Virus record (IMG/VR): IMGVR_UViG_3300046413_000007
Span: 1 to 29,459 of that record
From: a virus
DNA length: 29,459 nt
Direction: 5' to 3' (one strand)
This document shows, piece by piece, positions 23,044 through 29,426 of the stretch. The position numbers and the translations under genes were made by a program. Positions within the stretch are counted from its first letter, which is position 1. Each line of letters begins with the position of its first letter. The notes beneath the pieces are model-generated. The model ran no database searches and was not told the origin of the DNA. It saw only the letters and a program-made list of their open reading frames with translations.

Positions 23044-23109
23044 TTATAATTTTATTGTTATTTTAAAAAATCCTATTTCTATTGTATATCTTCCTATCTT
23101 AAATTTCAT
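23044..23109 (-). CDS. Microprotein, 21 aa
   Basis: ATG at 23109-23107 shares its A with the upstream TAA (TAATG), and the TAA at 23046-23044 lies two bases before the next ATG, so this frame uses the whole gap. The peptide alternates polar and hydrophobic residues (KFKIGRYTIEIGFFKITIKL after Met), a beta-strand pattern with net positive charge. Function unknown; short but well placed. Confidence 0.5.
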   Translation of the reverse strand: MKFKIGRYTIEIGFFKITIKL

Positions 23110-23657
23110 TAGTACCCAGCACCTGCATCTGTTACTGGTATTTCGCAAGTATCAAAGTCATTCATTACTCTAACGCCTATTGTAAATGTCCAACCGCATA
23201 AAAGATTGTCAAATCTTTCTTGAAATGGCTCTATTGTAAACTGATCTTGCGTAAAGTACAAAGGAGCATTTATATCATTTACTCCTGCTTGTGATTGTCT
23301 TGAGCTGTGTCTTAACATACCTATGAAATCAGTACATATTTCTAAGGTCTGATTCCATACTTGCTGTTCGTTGTTCTTAGGGTCTAATAGTTTAGTTAAT
23401 TGTTTAGCTTGATATGTTTGCCAATTATCCTTTTCAGAAACAAGATCACAAATAAACAGCTGAAATGAGTAGACAAGTTCTGAATCTCCTGTTGTTACTG
23501 ATGTTGGATTAATATGTAGTAGTGGCATCTTCTCCATCTTTTCAAGATTGATGTCATAAATATCTCCAACTGATACTGTTGAGATTTGCTCATGATACTC
23601 CCCAAGCCTACACAGAGTATCTATTACATTGTTATAAGTCTTATTGCTTACTGCCAT
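23109..23657 (-). CDS. Tail-completion / terminator-like protein, 182 aa
   Basis: Starts AVSNKTYNNVIDTLCRLGEY and has a beta-rich core (VYSFQLFICDLVSEKDNWQT), a helical QTLEICTDFIGMLRHSS and ends DNLLCGWTFTIGVRVMNDFD. The helix-then-strand build and position after the tail chaperone fit a tail-completion (tail terminator) protein. Not recognised with certainty. Its first 17 bases overlap the frameshifted end of the chaperone gene. Confidence 0.55.
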   Translation of the reverse strand: MAVSNKTYNNVIDTLCRLGEYHEQISTVSVGDIYDINLEKMEKMPLLHINPTSVTTGDSELVYSFQLFICDLVSEKDNWQTYQAKQLTKLLDPKNNEQQVWNQTLEICTDFIGMLRHSSRQSQAGVNDINAPLYFTQDQFTIEPFQERFDNLLCGWTFTIGVRVMNDFDTCEIPVTDAGAGY

Positions 23658-23898
23658 GTTTTACTTTATTTTGTGATTCTAAATCTGTTTCATAACTTAA
23701 CCAAGTAAATGCTTCTAATAGATTAAGTTTAGTTATTTGTTCTAGCTTTGAAATATCTGCATTACACAATCTATAAAATATTCCAAAGTACCCCCACTTC
23801 TCTGCAAAAGATTCTGAAGCTATTGCATCTTCATTTCCTTCAGCCGATCCATCAAATATAATGGCAAAGTCAGCGACAATTCTTTGCCTAAATGATAA
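23641..23898 (-). CDS. -1 frameshift extension of the tail-assembly chaperone
   Basis: From the T-run, the -1 frame stays open for 85 codons to the TAA at 23643-23641. It fills the 160-bp gap that would otherwise lie between the chaperone and the next gene. The product starts LSFRQRIVADFAIIFDGSAE and includes FAEKWGYFGIFYRLCNADIS followed by KLEQITKLNLLEAFTWLSYE. The KWG...L-N-DI-K...V/IT-LN...L-WL-Y pattern is known from frameshifted ends of phage tail-assembly chaperones. There is no good start codon near, so it is read by frameshift, or the T-run has an indel. A fusion would be about 259 residues (174 + 85). Confidence 0.75.
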   Translation of the reverse strand, partial: LSFRQRIVADFAIIFDGSAEGNEDAIASESFAEKWGYFGIFYRLCNADISKLEQITKLNLLEAFTWLSYETDLESQNKVKHGSKQ

Positions 23899-24419
23899 AA
23901 AAAAACCAGCGCTGATTGCACTTGCTCTGCTGACATCTTCTTCATCTCCTCCGCCCTTATGCTTATATTACCATCATACGCTTCTATTGTATAGACATCA
24001 TTGTTCTCTTCTACTATTGGTCTATATAAGATTGCGCAAACTTCAGGCATATTCTTTTCAATATCATTCTTAATCATTGTCTCAAGATCTGCATATTCTC
24101 CAAGAGTTATAGAATCCAAATCAGGATGAAATCCATACCTTTTGCCGTTTACCTCTACTATTCTTTTTAAAGAACTATCTTGTTTTGCCTGAAGCTCAGA
24201 TAACTTACTCATTATAACTGCAACATCTTTTAATTCCAACTGCTTAATTAAGTCTTTTGGAATATTAGATAAAGCTGCTATTGTTTCTTCTGCTTCTTTA
24301 CTCTTTGTACCTTTATGGAAGTCAATTAGTTTCAGCCACTTCTCTAATGTTACATCTTCCCACTTGCTAATTAACTTGAACTCCTTTGTTTTGCCCTGCT
24401 TCTTAATCTTAACCTTCAT
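23820..24419 (-). CDS. Tail-assembly chaperone, zero-frame product
   Basis: 199 residues, helical and charged, opening KVKIKKQGKTKEFKLISKWE and ending SAEQVQSALVFFYHLGKELS and LTLPLYLMDRLKEMKMQ. In lambda-like phages the paired chaperones (gpG and gpGT) coat the tape measure during tail assembly and are made from one gene by -1 frameshifting; this gene has the same design. It is unusually placed, directly after the terminase and 6.7 kb from the tape-measure gene. A late promoter motif stands four bases before the ATG. Identification rests on the frameshift architecture and C-terminal pattern. Confidence 0.65.
   Translation of the reverse strand: MKVKIKKQGKTKEFKLISKWEDVTLEKWLKLIDFHKGTKSKEAEETIAALSNIPKDLIKQLELKDVAVIMSKLSELQAKQDSSLKRIVEVNGKRYGFHPDLDSITLGEYADLETMIKNDIEKNMPEVCAILYRPIVEENNDVYTIEAYDGNISIRAEEMKKMSAEQVQSALVFFYHLGKELSLTLPLYLMDRLKEMKMQ
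23897..23906 (-). other. Slippery site for -1 ribosomal frameshifting
   Basis: On the minus strand G followed by nine T's (GTT TTT TTT TAT in zero frame, codons 172-175). This fits the X XXY YYZ slippery heptamer as T TTT TTT. Tandem tRNA-Phe slippage back by one base would join the zero frame to the 85-codon extension. Confidence 0.7.
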
Positions 24420-24423
24420 ACAC

Positions 24424-24453
24424 TATATAATAGAAATTGTTGATATTTAGTTT
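24424..24453 (-). promoter_or_regulatory. Late promoter motif, copy 2
   Basis: AAACTAAATA (8 of 10 to consensus), 9 bp (TCAACAATT), TCTATTATATA on the minus strand. It ends four bases before the chaperone ATG and lies in the only sizeable gap of the terminase/tail region. It overlaps the plus-strand promoter at 24437-24468, so the two cannot both be occupied at once. Confidence 0.6.
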
Positions 24454-24468
24454 AAAATGTTATCTTTG
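24437..24468 (+). promoter_or_regulatory. Plus-strand Bacteroidetes-type promoter
   Basis: TATCTTTG (24461-24468) matches TAnnTTTG, with TTGTTG upstream at 18-bp spacing (24437-24442). The upstream part, TTGTTGATAT, is the same ten bases as in the early promoter at 4784-4775. It would be the only plus-strand promoter seen, and it reads towards a strong terminator about 20 bp downstream. Confidence 0.6.
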
Positions 24469-24473
24469 CTTAG

Positions 24474-24516
24474 TTTTAGTTAATAATTAGGGTACGCTTT
24501 ATGCTGCCCTTTTTTT
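24474..24516 (+). ncRNA. Possible short plus-strand RNA, about 40 nt
   Basis: This is the predicted transcript from the promoter at 24437-24468 to the terminator T-tract at 24511-24516. It would be a short single-stranded 5' part and a stem-loop. It carries no open frame. It overlaps the end of the terminase large-subunit gene only at its last bases. Start position is estimated from the -7 box; nothing proves it is made. Confidence 0.35.
24489..24516 (+). terminator. Rho-independent terminator, plus orientation
   Basis: AGGG-TA-CGC pairs with GCTGCCCT around a TTTAT loop (24489-24510; AGGG with CCCT and GC with GC, small mismatch between), followed by TTTTTT. The T-tract is in plus orientation. 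On the minus strand the same hairpin follows the terminase stop but without a T-tract, so it may terminate terminase mRNA weakly. Confidence 0.7.
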
Positions 24517-25717
24517 ATTGTACATAATACCTTCCTGCGTTTGGATTGTCTAAATGGTAGATTACGTTATACCTTATTCCGTCTATTGCGTGGTTGTATG
24601 AATCGTGATATAATTTAGAACCCTTGTCGCTGTATATATAATTATTTAGCTCTTTAGCTATGTTAGTTGATTCAGGTGTTATTACTAAGTGATAGTCTTG
24701 CATACGTGTTATACCACTTTCAATAGTTCCTTTCTTTACAGGTTTAATGTTTACTCCTAAATGCTTTAAGTCTGCTATTAGTCTTGGCTCTGCTGAGTCT
24801 GCTATGATAAGCTTCTGACCTACCTTGTCTAGTATTATCTGTGCTAGTTCATTTGACTTTAAACCATTCTTGTATATATGCTCTTTAAGATATATCCTCT
24901 GCCTTTTTTTGTCTATTGCTACTTCAGTCAATGAATCAGGATCTACTGAGAATCCAAAGTCCATACCACAAGATGTCTGTAAGTTATCAGGATTAAATTC
25001 TCCTATACTCCAATTATCAAATACTACACCATCTGCTCTGTCTAACCAGCCACCTAATATTTTATGTTGGTACTTCTTAAAGTTATTGTGCTTTATAGTC
25101 TTAATACGCTCTAGGAAACTCTCTGAGAGGTTTTCTCTGTTGTCTTCGTATGTACTATGGATATAGCATACATTGTCTTTAAAACCATTATATCCAGCTT
25201 CAACTCCTTTGTCTTCAAAAAACCTTTTATATATCCAATGCTCTTTTGTTACAGGGTTAAGTATAAGTATGATTCTATTCTGTATATTCTTTTCTCTAAT
25301 ACTTAAGTCTATTGTATCAAATATATCTTCATCAATAAGTTCTTCTGCTTCATCAAGTACCCAAGTGCTTACACCTTGTAATGACTTTAGACTTGCAGTC
25401 TGATTACCAGCTGATGTCTTGATACCTCTAAATAGTATGTCTGATTTATTCTTTAAATTTACTACTTCTGCTTTATTTACACTAAAGGTATTCTCATATC
25501 CTAATAGTATTATCTTTTCTAAGAACTCAGGAATGATTGACAAGTGAGCTGATACCATTGTAAAACGTGTAAACAATACTCTAATGCCTTCTGTCATTGT
25601 TAGTAGTGTAAGAAAGACTGTAACGGCAAATGACTTACCTGATCCTCTACCACCTGTGATAATGTAGTATCTAGCTTTAGATGAAAATAGTTCTTCGTAT
25701 TTCTTATTCAGTATCAA
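24515..25717 (-). CDS. terL: Terminase large subunit (PBSX-like)
   Basis: The motor and nuclease that packages phage DNA. Walker A is GGRGSGKS (residues 22-29) and Walker B WVLDEAEE (119-126), with a coupling motif near ILNPVTKEHW (152-161). The C-terminal nuclease shows the acidic residues in GMDFGFSVDP (Asp253), IIADSAEP (Asp307) and NHAIDGIRY (Asp379). At 400 residues it is of usual length for the Terminase_3/PBSX group, which is commonly linked to cos or pac packaging. It overlaps the small-subunit gene by 14 bases. Confidence 0.95.
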   Translation of the reverse strand: MILNKKYEELFSSKARYYIITGGRGSGKSFAVTVFLTLLTMTEGIRVLFTRFTMVSAHLSIIPEFLEKIILLGYENTFSVNKAEVVNLKNKSDILFRGIKTSAGNQTASLKSLQGVSTWVLDEAEELIDEDIFDTIDLSIREKNIQNRIILILNPVTKEHWIYKRFFEDKGVEAGYNGFKDNVCYIHSTYEDNRENLSESFLERIKTIKHNNFKKYQHKILGGWLDRADGVVFDNWSIGEFNPDNLQTSCGMDFGFSVDPDSLTEVAIDKKRQRIYLKEHIYKNGLKSNELAQIILDKVGQKLIIADSAEPRLIADLKHLGVNIKPVKKGTIESGITRMQDYHLVITPESTNIAKELNNYIYSDKGSKLYHDSYNHAIDGIRYNVIYHLDNPNAGRYYVQ

Positions 25718-25991
25718 TTCCTGTAAGTTTAATAACAGGTTCAGTTTCTACAAAGTTAATGATAGGCATATTTAGACTTTCTTCATTAGTTGTTACATCA
25801 ACTCTTTGTTGTGGTTTACCATAGAAGTATTCAAAGAATAACTTAACTGCCCATTGTTCTTTCTTTTCTAATCCTTGTTGTAGTGAGTCTAGTGCTAGAC
25901 TATTCATAGGTGTTAGATTCTCTATAAGCTTTTGTTCATCTGCTTTTGCTTTTCTACCTGCTCCTGTTCTTTTTCCTCCGTGTGTACTCAT
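25704..25991 (-). CDS. terS: Terminase small subunit
   Basis: 95 residues starting STHGGKRTGAGRKAKADEQK, the basic GGKR-GAGRK start frequent in small terminases, then a helical region with WAVKLFFEYFYGKPQQRVDV and an acidic C terminus. It should recognise the packaging site and bring it to the large subunit encoded next. A late promoter motif and about 34 bp of leader precede it, and the leader includes a short palindrome, TTGATTAATCAA. Confidence 0.85.
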   Translation of the reverse strand: MSTHGGKRTGAGRKAKADEQKLIENLTPMNSLALDSLQQGLEKKEQWAVKLFFEYFYGKPQQRVDVTTNEESLNMPIINFVETEPVIKLTGIDTE

Positions 25992-26022
25992 TTTGAAATA
26001 ATTTGATTAATCAAGTTGTTAT

Positions 26023-26052
26023 TATATAATAGAAATTACTCATATTCATTTG
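26023..26052 (-). promoter_or_regulatory. Late promoter motif, copy 1
   Basis: CAAATGAATA (9 of 10), 9 bp (TGAGTAATT), TCTATTATATA. The first box lies inside the last codons of the NinB-like gene and the second after its stop. It is the first motif in the late region and would start terminase expression; distance to the terminase ATG is about 30 bp. Confidence 0.65.
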
Positions 26053-26419
26053 GTAGCATTAGTCTTACACCTAATTCATACAATGCCCATATCCTTATTT
26101 GATCTGCATATACTTCAAAATCTTTAGTGTTCATTTTAGCTGTACTGTTTACTACTTGTAATCCTATTTGTCTTTCGTTTATATCTATACTTTGCCATTC
26201 ACTAGCAAACTTTACTTTAAGTGTATCGTGCATTTCATCAGGAAAGTAACCTAGCTCTGATGCTAATGGTTGTACTATACAAGCCCAATAGTAATTGTTC
26301 TGCATTTTGCTTCTATTGTTTTTTTGTTTCTTAACATCTACAATATAGTCATTACCTAATTCTTTTAGATAGTCAAATAACTTTTGCTTGTCTTCACTAT
26401 TGTTTATGACGTACTTCAT
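26036..26419 (-). CDS. NinB-like recombination protein
   Basis: 127 residues. The segment RSKMQNNYYWACIVQPLASE followed by LGYFPDEMHDTLKVKF, then STAKMNTKDFEVYADQIRIW and a final LPNEYE, is the usual pattern of NinB/Orf-like proteins: QN-YYW, GY-PDE-H, then EFE-Y---IR-WA and PNE. These bind single-stranded DNA and assist phage recombination. It lies with a NinG-like gene in the same operon, as ninB and ninG do in lambda-like phages. Its start overlaps the previous stop as TAATG. Confidence 0.65.
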   Translation of the reverse strand: MKYVINNSEDKQKLFDYLKELGNDYIVDVKKQKNNRSKMQNNYYWACIVQPLASELGYFPDEMHDTLKVKFASEWQSIDINERQIGLQVVNSTAKMNTKDFEVYADQIRIWALYELGVRLMLPNEYE

Positions 26420-26670
26420 TAATCAAATGATTCATTTATACCTCTTTCTCCTATTAGCTTTTCTTTAGCACCTTCCCATAGTTTATTCCTTCTCTTAGTT
26501 AGAGATGGTTCTGTACGTTTAATTGTAGGCATACCTTCTTCTGGTTTACTATCCATCCATAGACCACATTCACATCTAGCTTCTATTGTTCTCCAGCCAT
26601 TGTCTCTATATCTAATAGTCTGTTTACCTATTTCTTGTGTGTTACCACATTTGCAACTATAAAGTGTCAT
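26419..26670 (-). CDS. Small zinc-ribbon protein, 83 aa
   Basis: Two Cys pairs, CKCG near the N terminus (residues 6-9) and CECG around residue 33-36, make a classic zinc ribbon (CxC/CxxC knuckles). A basic C-terminal half follows (TKRRNKLWEGAKEKL). It may bind nucleic acid or act as an adaptor. Unassigned family. Confidence 0.7.
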   Translation of the reverse strand: MTLYSCKCGNTQEIGKQTIRYRDNGWRTIEARCECGLWMDSKPEEGMPTIKRTEPSLTKRRNKLWEGAKEKLIGERGINESFD

Positions 26671-26671
26671 T

Positions 26672-26905
26672 TTATTCTATTATTTTTAAATCTCTACCTT
26701 CATCTTTAGCTATTCTTATTATAGTTTTAAACATTTTTTTACGTTCTAAACTTGTTTCACACCAAATAAATTGAACATCATTCATACCTTTTAATTGTAA
26801 TTTTAAACCAAATCTAGTTCCTTTGTTTTTGGTTTCTTTATAACCATATCTTTTAACTATCTGTTTCCAGCTAACTAATTCTATTGTCTCTTGATGTGGA
26901 ATCAT
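26672..26905 (-). CDS. Hypothetical basic protein, 77 aa
   Basis: The protein starts IPHQETIELVSWKQIVKRYG and is rich in Lys and Arg, with a RFGLKLQLKGMNDVQFIWCE strand-like middle. No family recognised. The ATGA overlap with the DUF3310 gene supports its start. Confidence 0.7.
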   Translation of the reverse strand: MIPHQETIELVSWKQIVKRYGYKETKNKGTRFGLKLQLKGMNDVQFIWCETSLERKKMFKTIIRIAKDEGRDLKIIE

Positions 26906-27153
26906 TGTAGTTTATCTAGTTCAAAGTGTAAGTGGTTTATAGCTTTTCTTATATCTTGTATGCCACCATCACTATGTTTGTTCTTAGCTCGTAATAGATA
27001 ACTTACAGCTGTTGCCATATTGTAGCTTAGATCAAAGTCTTCTACTACTCTACGTGCTTCATATCCAAAAACCTTACCAATGTAATAGTCAGGTATTCCT
27101 AGTTCTTCTTTGCTCATTAACATCTTAGGATTGATTCCTTCTTTCTTTGTCAT
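26902..27153 (-). CDS. DUF3310-like protein
   Basis: Residues about 20-80, IPDYYIGKVFGYEARRVVED, FDLSYNMATAVSYLLRAKNK and HSDGGIQDIRKAINHLHFEL, match DUF3310, a small helical phage protein related to MazG-like or nucleotide-kinase-associated domains. Role in nucleotide metabolism is suspected but unproven. The ATG at 27153 overlaps the upstream gene by 29 bases; the ATG at 27123 starts just after its stop and is an alternative start ten residues shorter. Confidence 0.7.
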   Translation of the reverse strand: MTKKEGINPKMLMSKEELGIPDYYIGKVFGYEARRVVEDFDLSYNMATAVSYLLRAKNKHSDGGIQDIRKAINHLHFELDKLQ

Positions 27154-27331
27154 TTTCTAGTATTTTAATTAGTCCGTCTTGTGTGTGTAAAGGTTTAGCA
27201 TCAGTAAACTTTCTATATTCTTCAGGAGAGTATATAAGCTTTACTTCTTTTACTAAGTCTTCATTATATTTCACTACCCATCTACTTGAATAGTGCATCT
27301 TATTTCTTTTTAGGTGTGCTAGGTAACTCAT
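27125..27331 (-). CDS. Hypothetical protein, 68 aa
   Basis: A basic protein starting SYLAHLKRNKMHYSSRWVVK, then YNEDLVKEVKLIYSPEEYRK. No domain recognised. It is coupled to the previous gene by ATGA. It could be a small regulatory or nucleic-acid-binding protein. Confidence 0.7.
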   Translation of the reverse strand: MSYLAHLKRNKMHYSSRWVVKYNEDLVKEVKLIYSPEEYRKFTDAKPLHTQDGLIKILENDKERRNQS

Positions 27332-27732
27332 TGGCTGTATTTTTTATATAGTTTCTTTATACCATCAAAACAAGTTGATATACAAGAACCACAATTAGTA
27401 TTAGTTTGATAGTTTGTGTTAAATATAACATTGTAAGTCTCTATCATTTTCTTTTTAGCTTGTACGTTTTTTGCTCTGCCTGTCTTTAAGTCTTCCCACA
27501 TATTTAATATTGCATCTATTATTTCTTGTGGTAAGTCATCAGGTGCTTTCATAACTTCAGTAGTCTGATCCCAATACTTCTGTGGACAATGTTGGTTAGC
27601 TATACGTGCCTTAATTTTCATAAAGCACATACAAATTTTACAACTACCTGTTGGCTTATAATAGTAAGCACATCCTTTACAGATTTCTATCCTATCTTCA
27701 TAGACTTCATTCTCTACAAAGAACCTATTCAT
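27328..27732 (-). CDS. Cys-rich zinc-binding protein, 134 aa
   Basis: The N-terminal segment has ICKGCAYYYKPTGSCKICMC, then FMKIKARIANQHCPQKYW, seven or more Cys/His residues in the order C-x2-C...C-x2-C-x-C...H-C, a probable zinc-binding domain. The second half is helical (DDLPQEIIDAILNMWEDLKT) and ends in a second Cys cluster, CGSCISTC. The ATG at 27732 overlaps the upstream TGA as ATGA and is preferred to one four codons earlier. It may be a transcription or nucleic-acid adaptor; it lies close to the sigma-like gene. Confidence 0.7.
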   Translation of the reverse strand: MNRFFVENEVYEDRIEICKGCAYYYKPTGSCKICMCFMKIKARIANQHCPQKYWDQTTEVMKAPDDLPQEIIDAILNMWEDLKTGRAKNVQAKKKMIETYNVIFNTNYQTNTNCGSCISTCFDGIKKLYKKYSQ

Positions 27733-27803
27733 TTCTTTCTCCAATCAGGATGTCTAAAGCCAAACATCATTACAAAACTATCATTCTTTACAGGATCATA
27801 CAT
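27729..27803 (-). CDS. Microprotein, 24 aa
   Basis: MYDPVKNDSFVMMFGFRHPD then WRKK. The ATG at 27803 (or one two codons earlier, 27809) lies within the end of the sigma-like gene, and its TGA overlaps the next ATG as ATGA. The frame fills the gap between the two genes exactly. Function unknown. Confidence 0.5.
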   Translation of the reverse strand: MYDPVKNDSFVMMFGFRHPDWRKK

Positions 27804-28380
27804 CTTCATTTAATTCATTTTTTAGTATTGTTCTTACTTTATCTATTGTTGTAAATAAACTATTACGACTTATCTTAGTCTTTTTAGCTAGTGAGTCTAA
27901 TGTATTGCCTTCATAGTAATATAACTTGAATAATTCTCTGTCGTACCAATTTTCTAGCTTGTCGAGCTGTTTATCTATAATTTCTAACTTATGTAATTGA
28001 GCATTGTCTACTTCTGCATTAGGAATGTTTGATAGACTCTTATAATAATTATTATCATTTCCATAGTCAAGATGATTACTAGAGACGCTAACATTGTTAG
28101 TAAAGCTATCAATACGTGTATAATACTTTTCATACTTATAATAAAAATTACTTCTCTTACTTGTCAATGCCCTTCTTAGTGCTACTGCTCCGTATCTTGT
28201 TAAACCATCTATACCATCACTTTCATATATTTTTTTAATTACTTGTGGATTAGCTTGAAGTAGATATAACATCAATTCTTGTACTGCTTCATTTATCTTG
28301 TTTTCATCTGTCGTTAATCTGTATGACATAGTTCTAAACTTATCTGTAAGCTTAGCTATTTCAAGATATATCTTATTCAT
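27796..28380 (-). CDS. Sigma factor-like protein
   Basis: 194 residues. The first part is helical (TDENKINEAVQELMLYLLQA, GLTRYGAVALRRAL), as in sigma region 2. The C-terminal part (about 145-190) reads ENWYDRELFKLYYYEGNTLD, SLAKKTKISRNSLFTTIDKV, a region-4 helix-turn-helix that would read a -35 element. The middle is a long Asn/Tyr-rich linker. It probably redirects host RNA polymerase to late promoters; the five bipartite motifs are candidate targets. Similar sigma-like proteins occur in Bacteroidetes phages. It overlaps the previous gene by eight bases. Confidence 0.68.
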   Translation of the reverse strand: MNKIYLEIAKLTDKFRTMSYRLTTDENKINEAVQELMLYLLQANPQVIKKIYESDGIDGLTRYGAVALRRALTSKRSNFYYKYEKYYTRIDSFTNNVSVSSNHLDYGNDNNYYKSLSNIPNAEVDNAQLHKLEIIDKQLDKLENWYDRELFKLYYYEGNTLDSLAKKTKISRNSLFTTIDKVRTILKNELNEDV

Positions 28381-28729
28381 TTGTTGTTTCTAATAAACTT
28401 ATTTTATCTACTGTCTCTTGTAGTATTTCTTCAAGGACTACCTTATACGTTCTTATTACTGCTCTGTTACGTTTAGTTTCAACTCCAGCAAAAAAACCAT
28501 TTGTAGCTACTGATAAGTTAATTGGTATTATCATAAGCCAATCATAAAAGTTATTTTCTTCAACTCCACTACCATAACCATTATGATATTCTAATATAAT
28601 TTTTAAAACATCTTTGTAATTATTGTACTTAGTTTTACTACTTACGTCTTTTGCAAACTCTTTACACATATTAATATAAAGATCTATTAATGCTTTGTGT
28701 TCTTGACTTGAGTAAATAAGTTCTATCAT
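28373..28729 (-). CDS. Hypothetical protein, 118 aa
   Basis: Helical, starting IELIYSSQEHKALIDLYINM, with a FYDWLMIIPINLSVATNGFF hydrophobic middle and a charged ETKRNRAVIRTYKVVLEEIL helix. The middle could be a buried helix or a membrane touch; no clear topology. It precedes the sigma-like gene and overlaps it by eight bases. Not recognised. Confidence 0.72.
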   Translation of the reverse strand: MIELIYSSQEHKALIDLYINMCKEFAKDVSSKTKYNNYKDVLKIILEYHNGYGSGVEENNFYDWLMIIPINLSVATNGFFAGVETKRNRAVIRTYKVVLEEILQETVDKISLLETTNE

Positions 28730-28751
28730 TTTCCAAATATATCATAATATT

Positions 28752-29156
28752 TTATTCAATACCCTTTTCTTCTTTTAAGTTTTTAACAGTTGATTTGTAA
28801 TAAGTTATCTTTTCTTCATAGTCAGCTCTAGTAAATTTAGTTATTTGTCTTGCTTTAAACTCTAACTCTTGTGCAGTACCTTCTCCATACTTTGAGTCTA
28901 ATGCTATTGAGAATTTATATTGTTCTCCTTGTTTAAACATATTACAACCTACACATTGTGGCTGACAGTTTTGTTCATCAAATCTTGTAGCTAAATGACT
29001 TCTACTTTGAAAATGTCCGTTCTGCATACCTTGCTTATAATTTTTAACACATCCACAAGTAATACATTGTACCATACCATTTTTACTATCTCTAAGTCTA
29101 ATGTAAAGACTAAACCACTTATCAAGTTCTTTCTTAAGTTTGCTAATTGTTTTCAT
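28752..29156 (-). CDS. NinG-like recombination nuclease
   Basis: 134 residues. KWFSLYIRLRDSKNGMVQCI, TCGC, NGHFQSRSHLATRFDEQNCQ and PQCVGCNMFKQGEQ form the NinG (Rap) pattern. The zinc-binding residues are C31, C34, C68 and C71, and H48 and N63 are in the HNH-like core. NinG of lambda processes branched DNA and assists RecA-independent or plasmid-type recombination. The enzyme is of usual length for small NinG forms. It overlaps the preceding gene by 14 bases and lies in one operon with a NinB-like gene. Confidence 0.82.
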   Translation of the reverse strand: MKTISKLKKELDKWFSLYIRLRDSKNGMVQCITCGCVKNYKQGMQNGHFQSRSHLATRFDEQNCQPQCVGCNMFKQGEQYKFSIALDSKYGEGTAQELEFKARQITKFTRADYEEKITYYKSTVKNLKEEKGIE

Positions 29157-29424
29157 ACCCTAAGTTTTTTCTCCATTCTTCTTGTAGTTTACCTTTACGT
29201 ATTTTATATGCTTCTCCTCTTAAACCTGGTTCTTCTTCTTGAAGCTTTGCTCTCATTCTTCTTATACTCTCAGCATTAGTTAATTCATTATCTGCATACT
29301 TATGTAAAAAATTTAATGCAGTTATTTCTTCAGCATCTATGTTCTTATTGTTTAATTCTCTTTTTATTTTTATTTTTTTTATCGCTTCTCTAATTTCTTT
29401 TCTTGTTCTTTTTGGATTACTCAT
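29143..29424 (-). CDS. Highly charged hypothetical protein, 93 aa
   Basis: Starts SNPKRTRKEIREAIKKIKIK and ends KGKLQEEWRKNLGYENN; alternating basic and acidic stretches with a predicted coiled coil. No family recognised. It may bind DNA. It follows the end of the edge-spanning small gene by two bases (stop 29429-29427), fitting a single continuous operon across the window join. Confidence 0.68.
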   Translation of the reverse strand: MSNPKRTRKEIREAIKKIKIKRELNNKNIDAEEITALNFLHKYADNELTNAESIRRMRAKLQEEEPGLRGEAYKIRKGKLQEEWRKNLGYENN

Positions 29425-29426
29425 AT

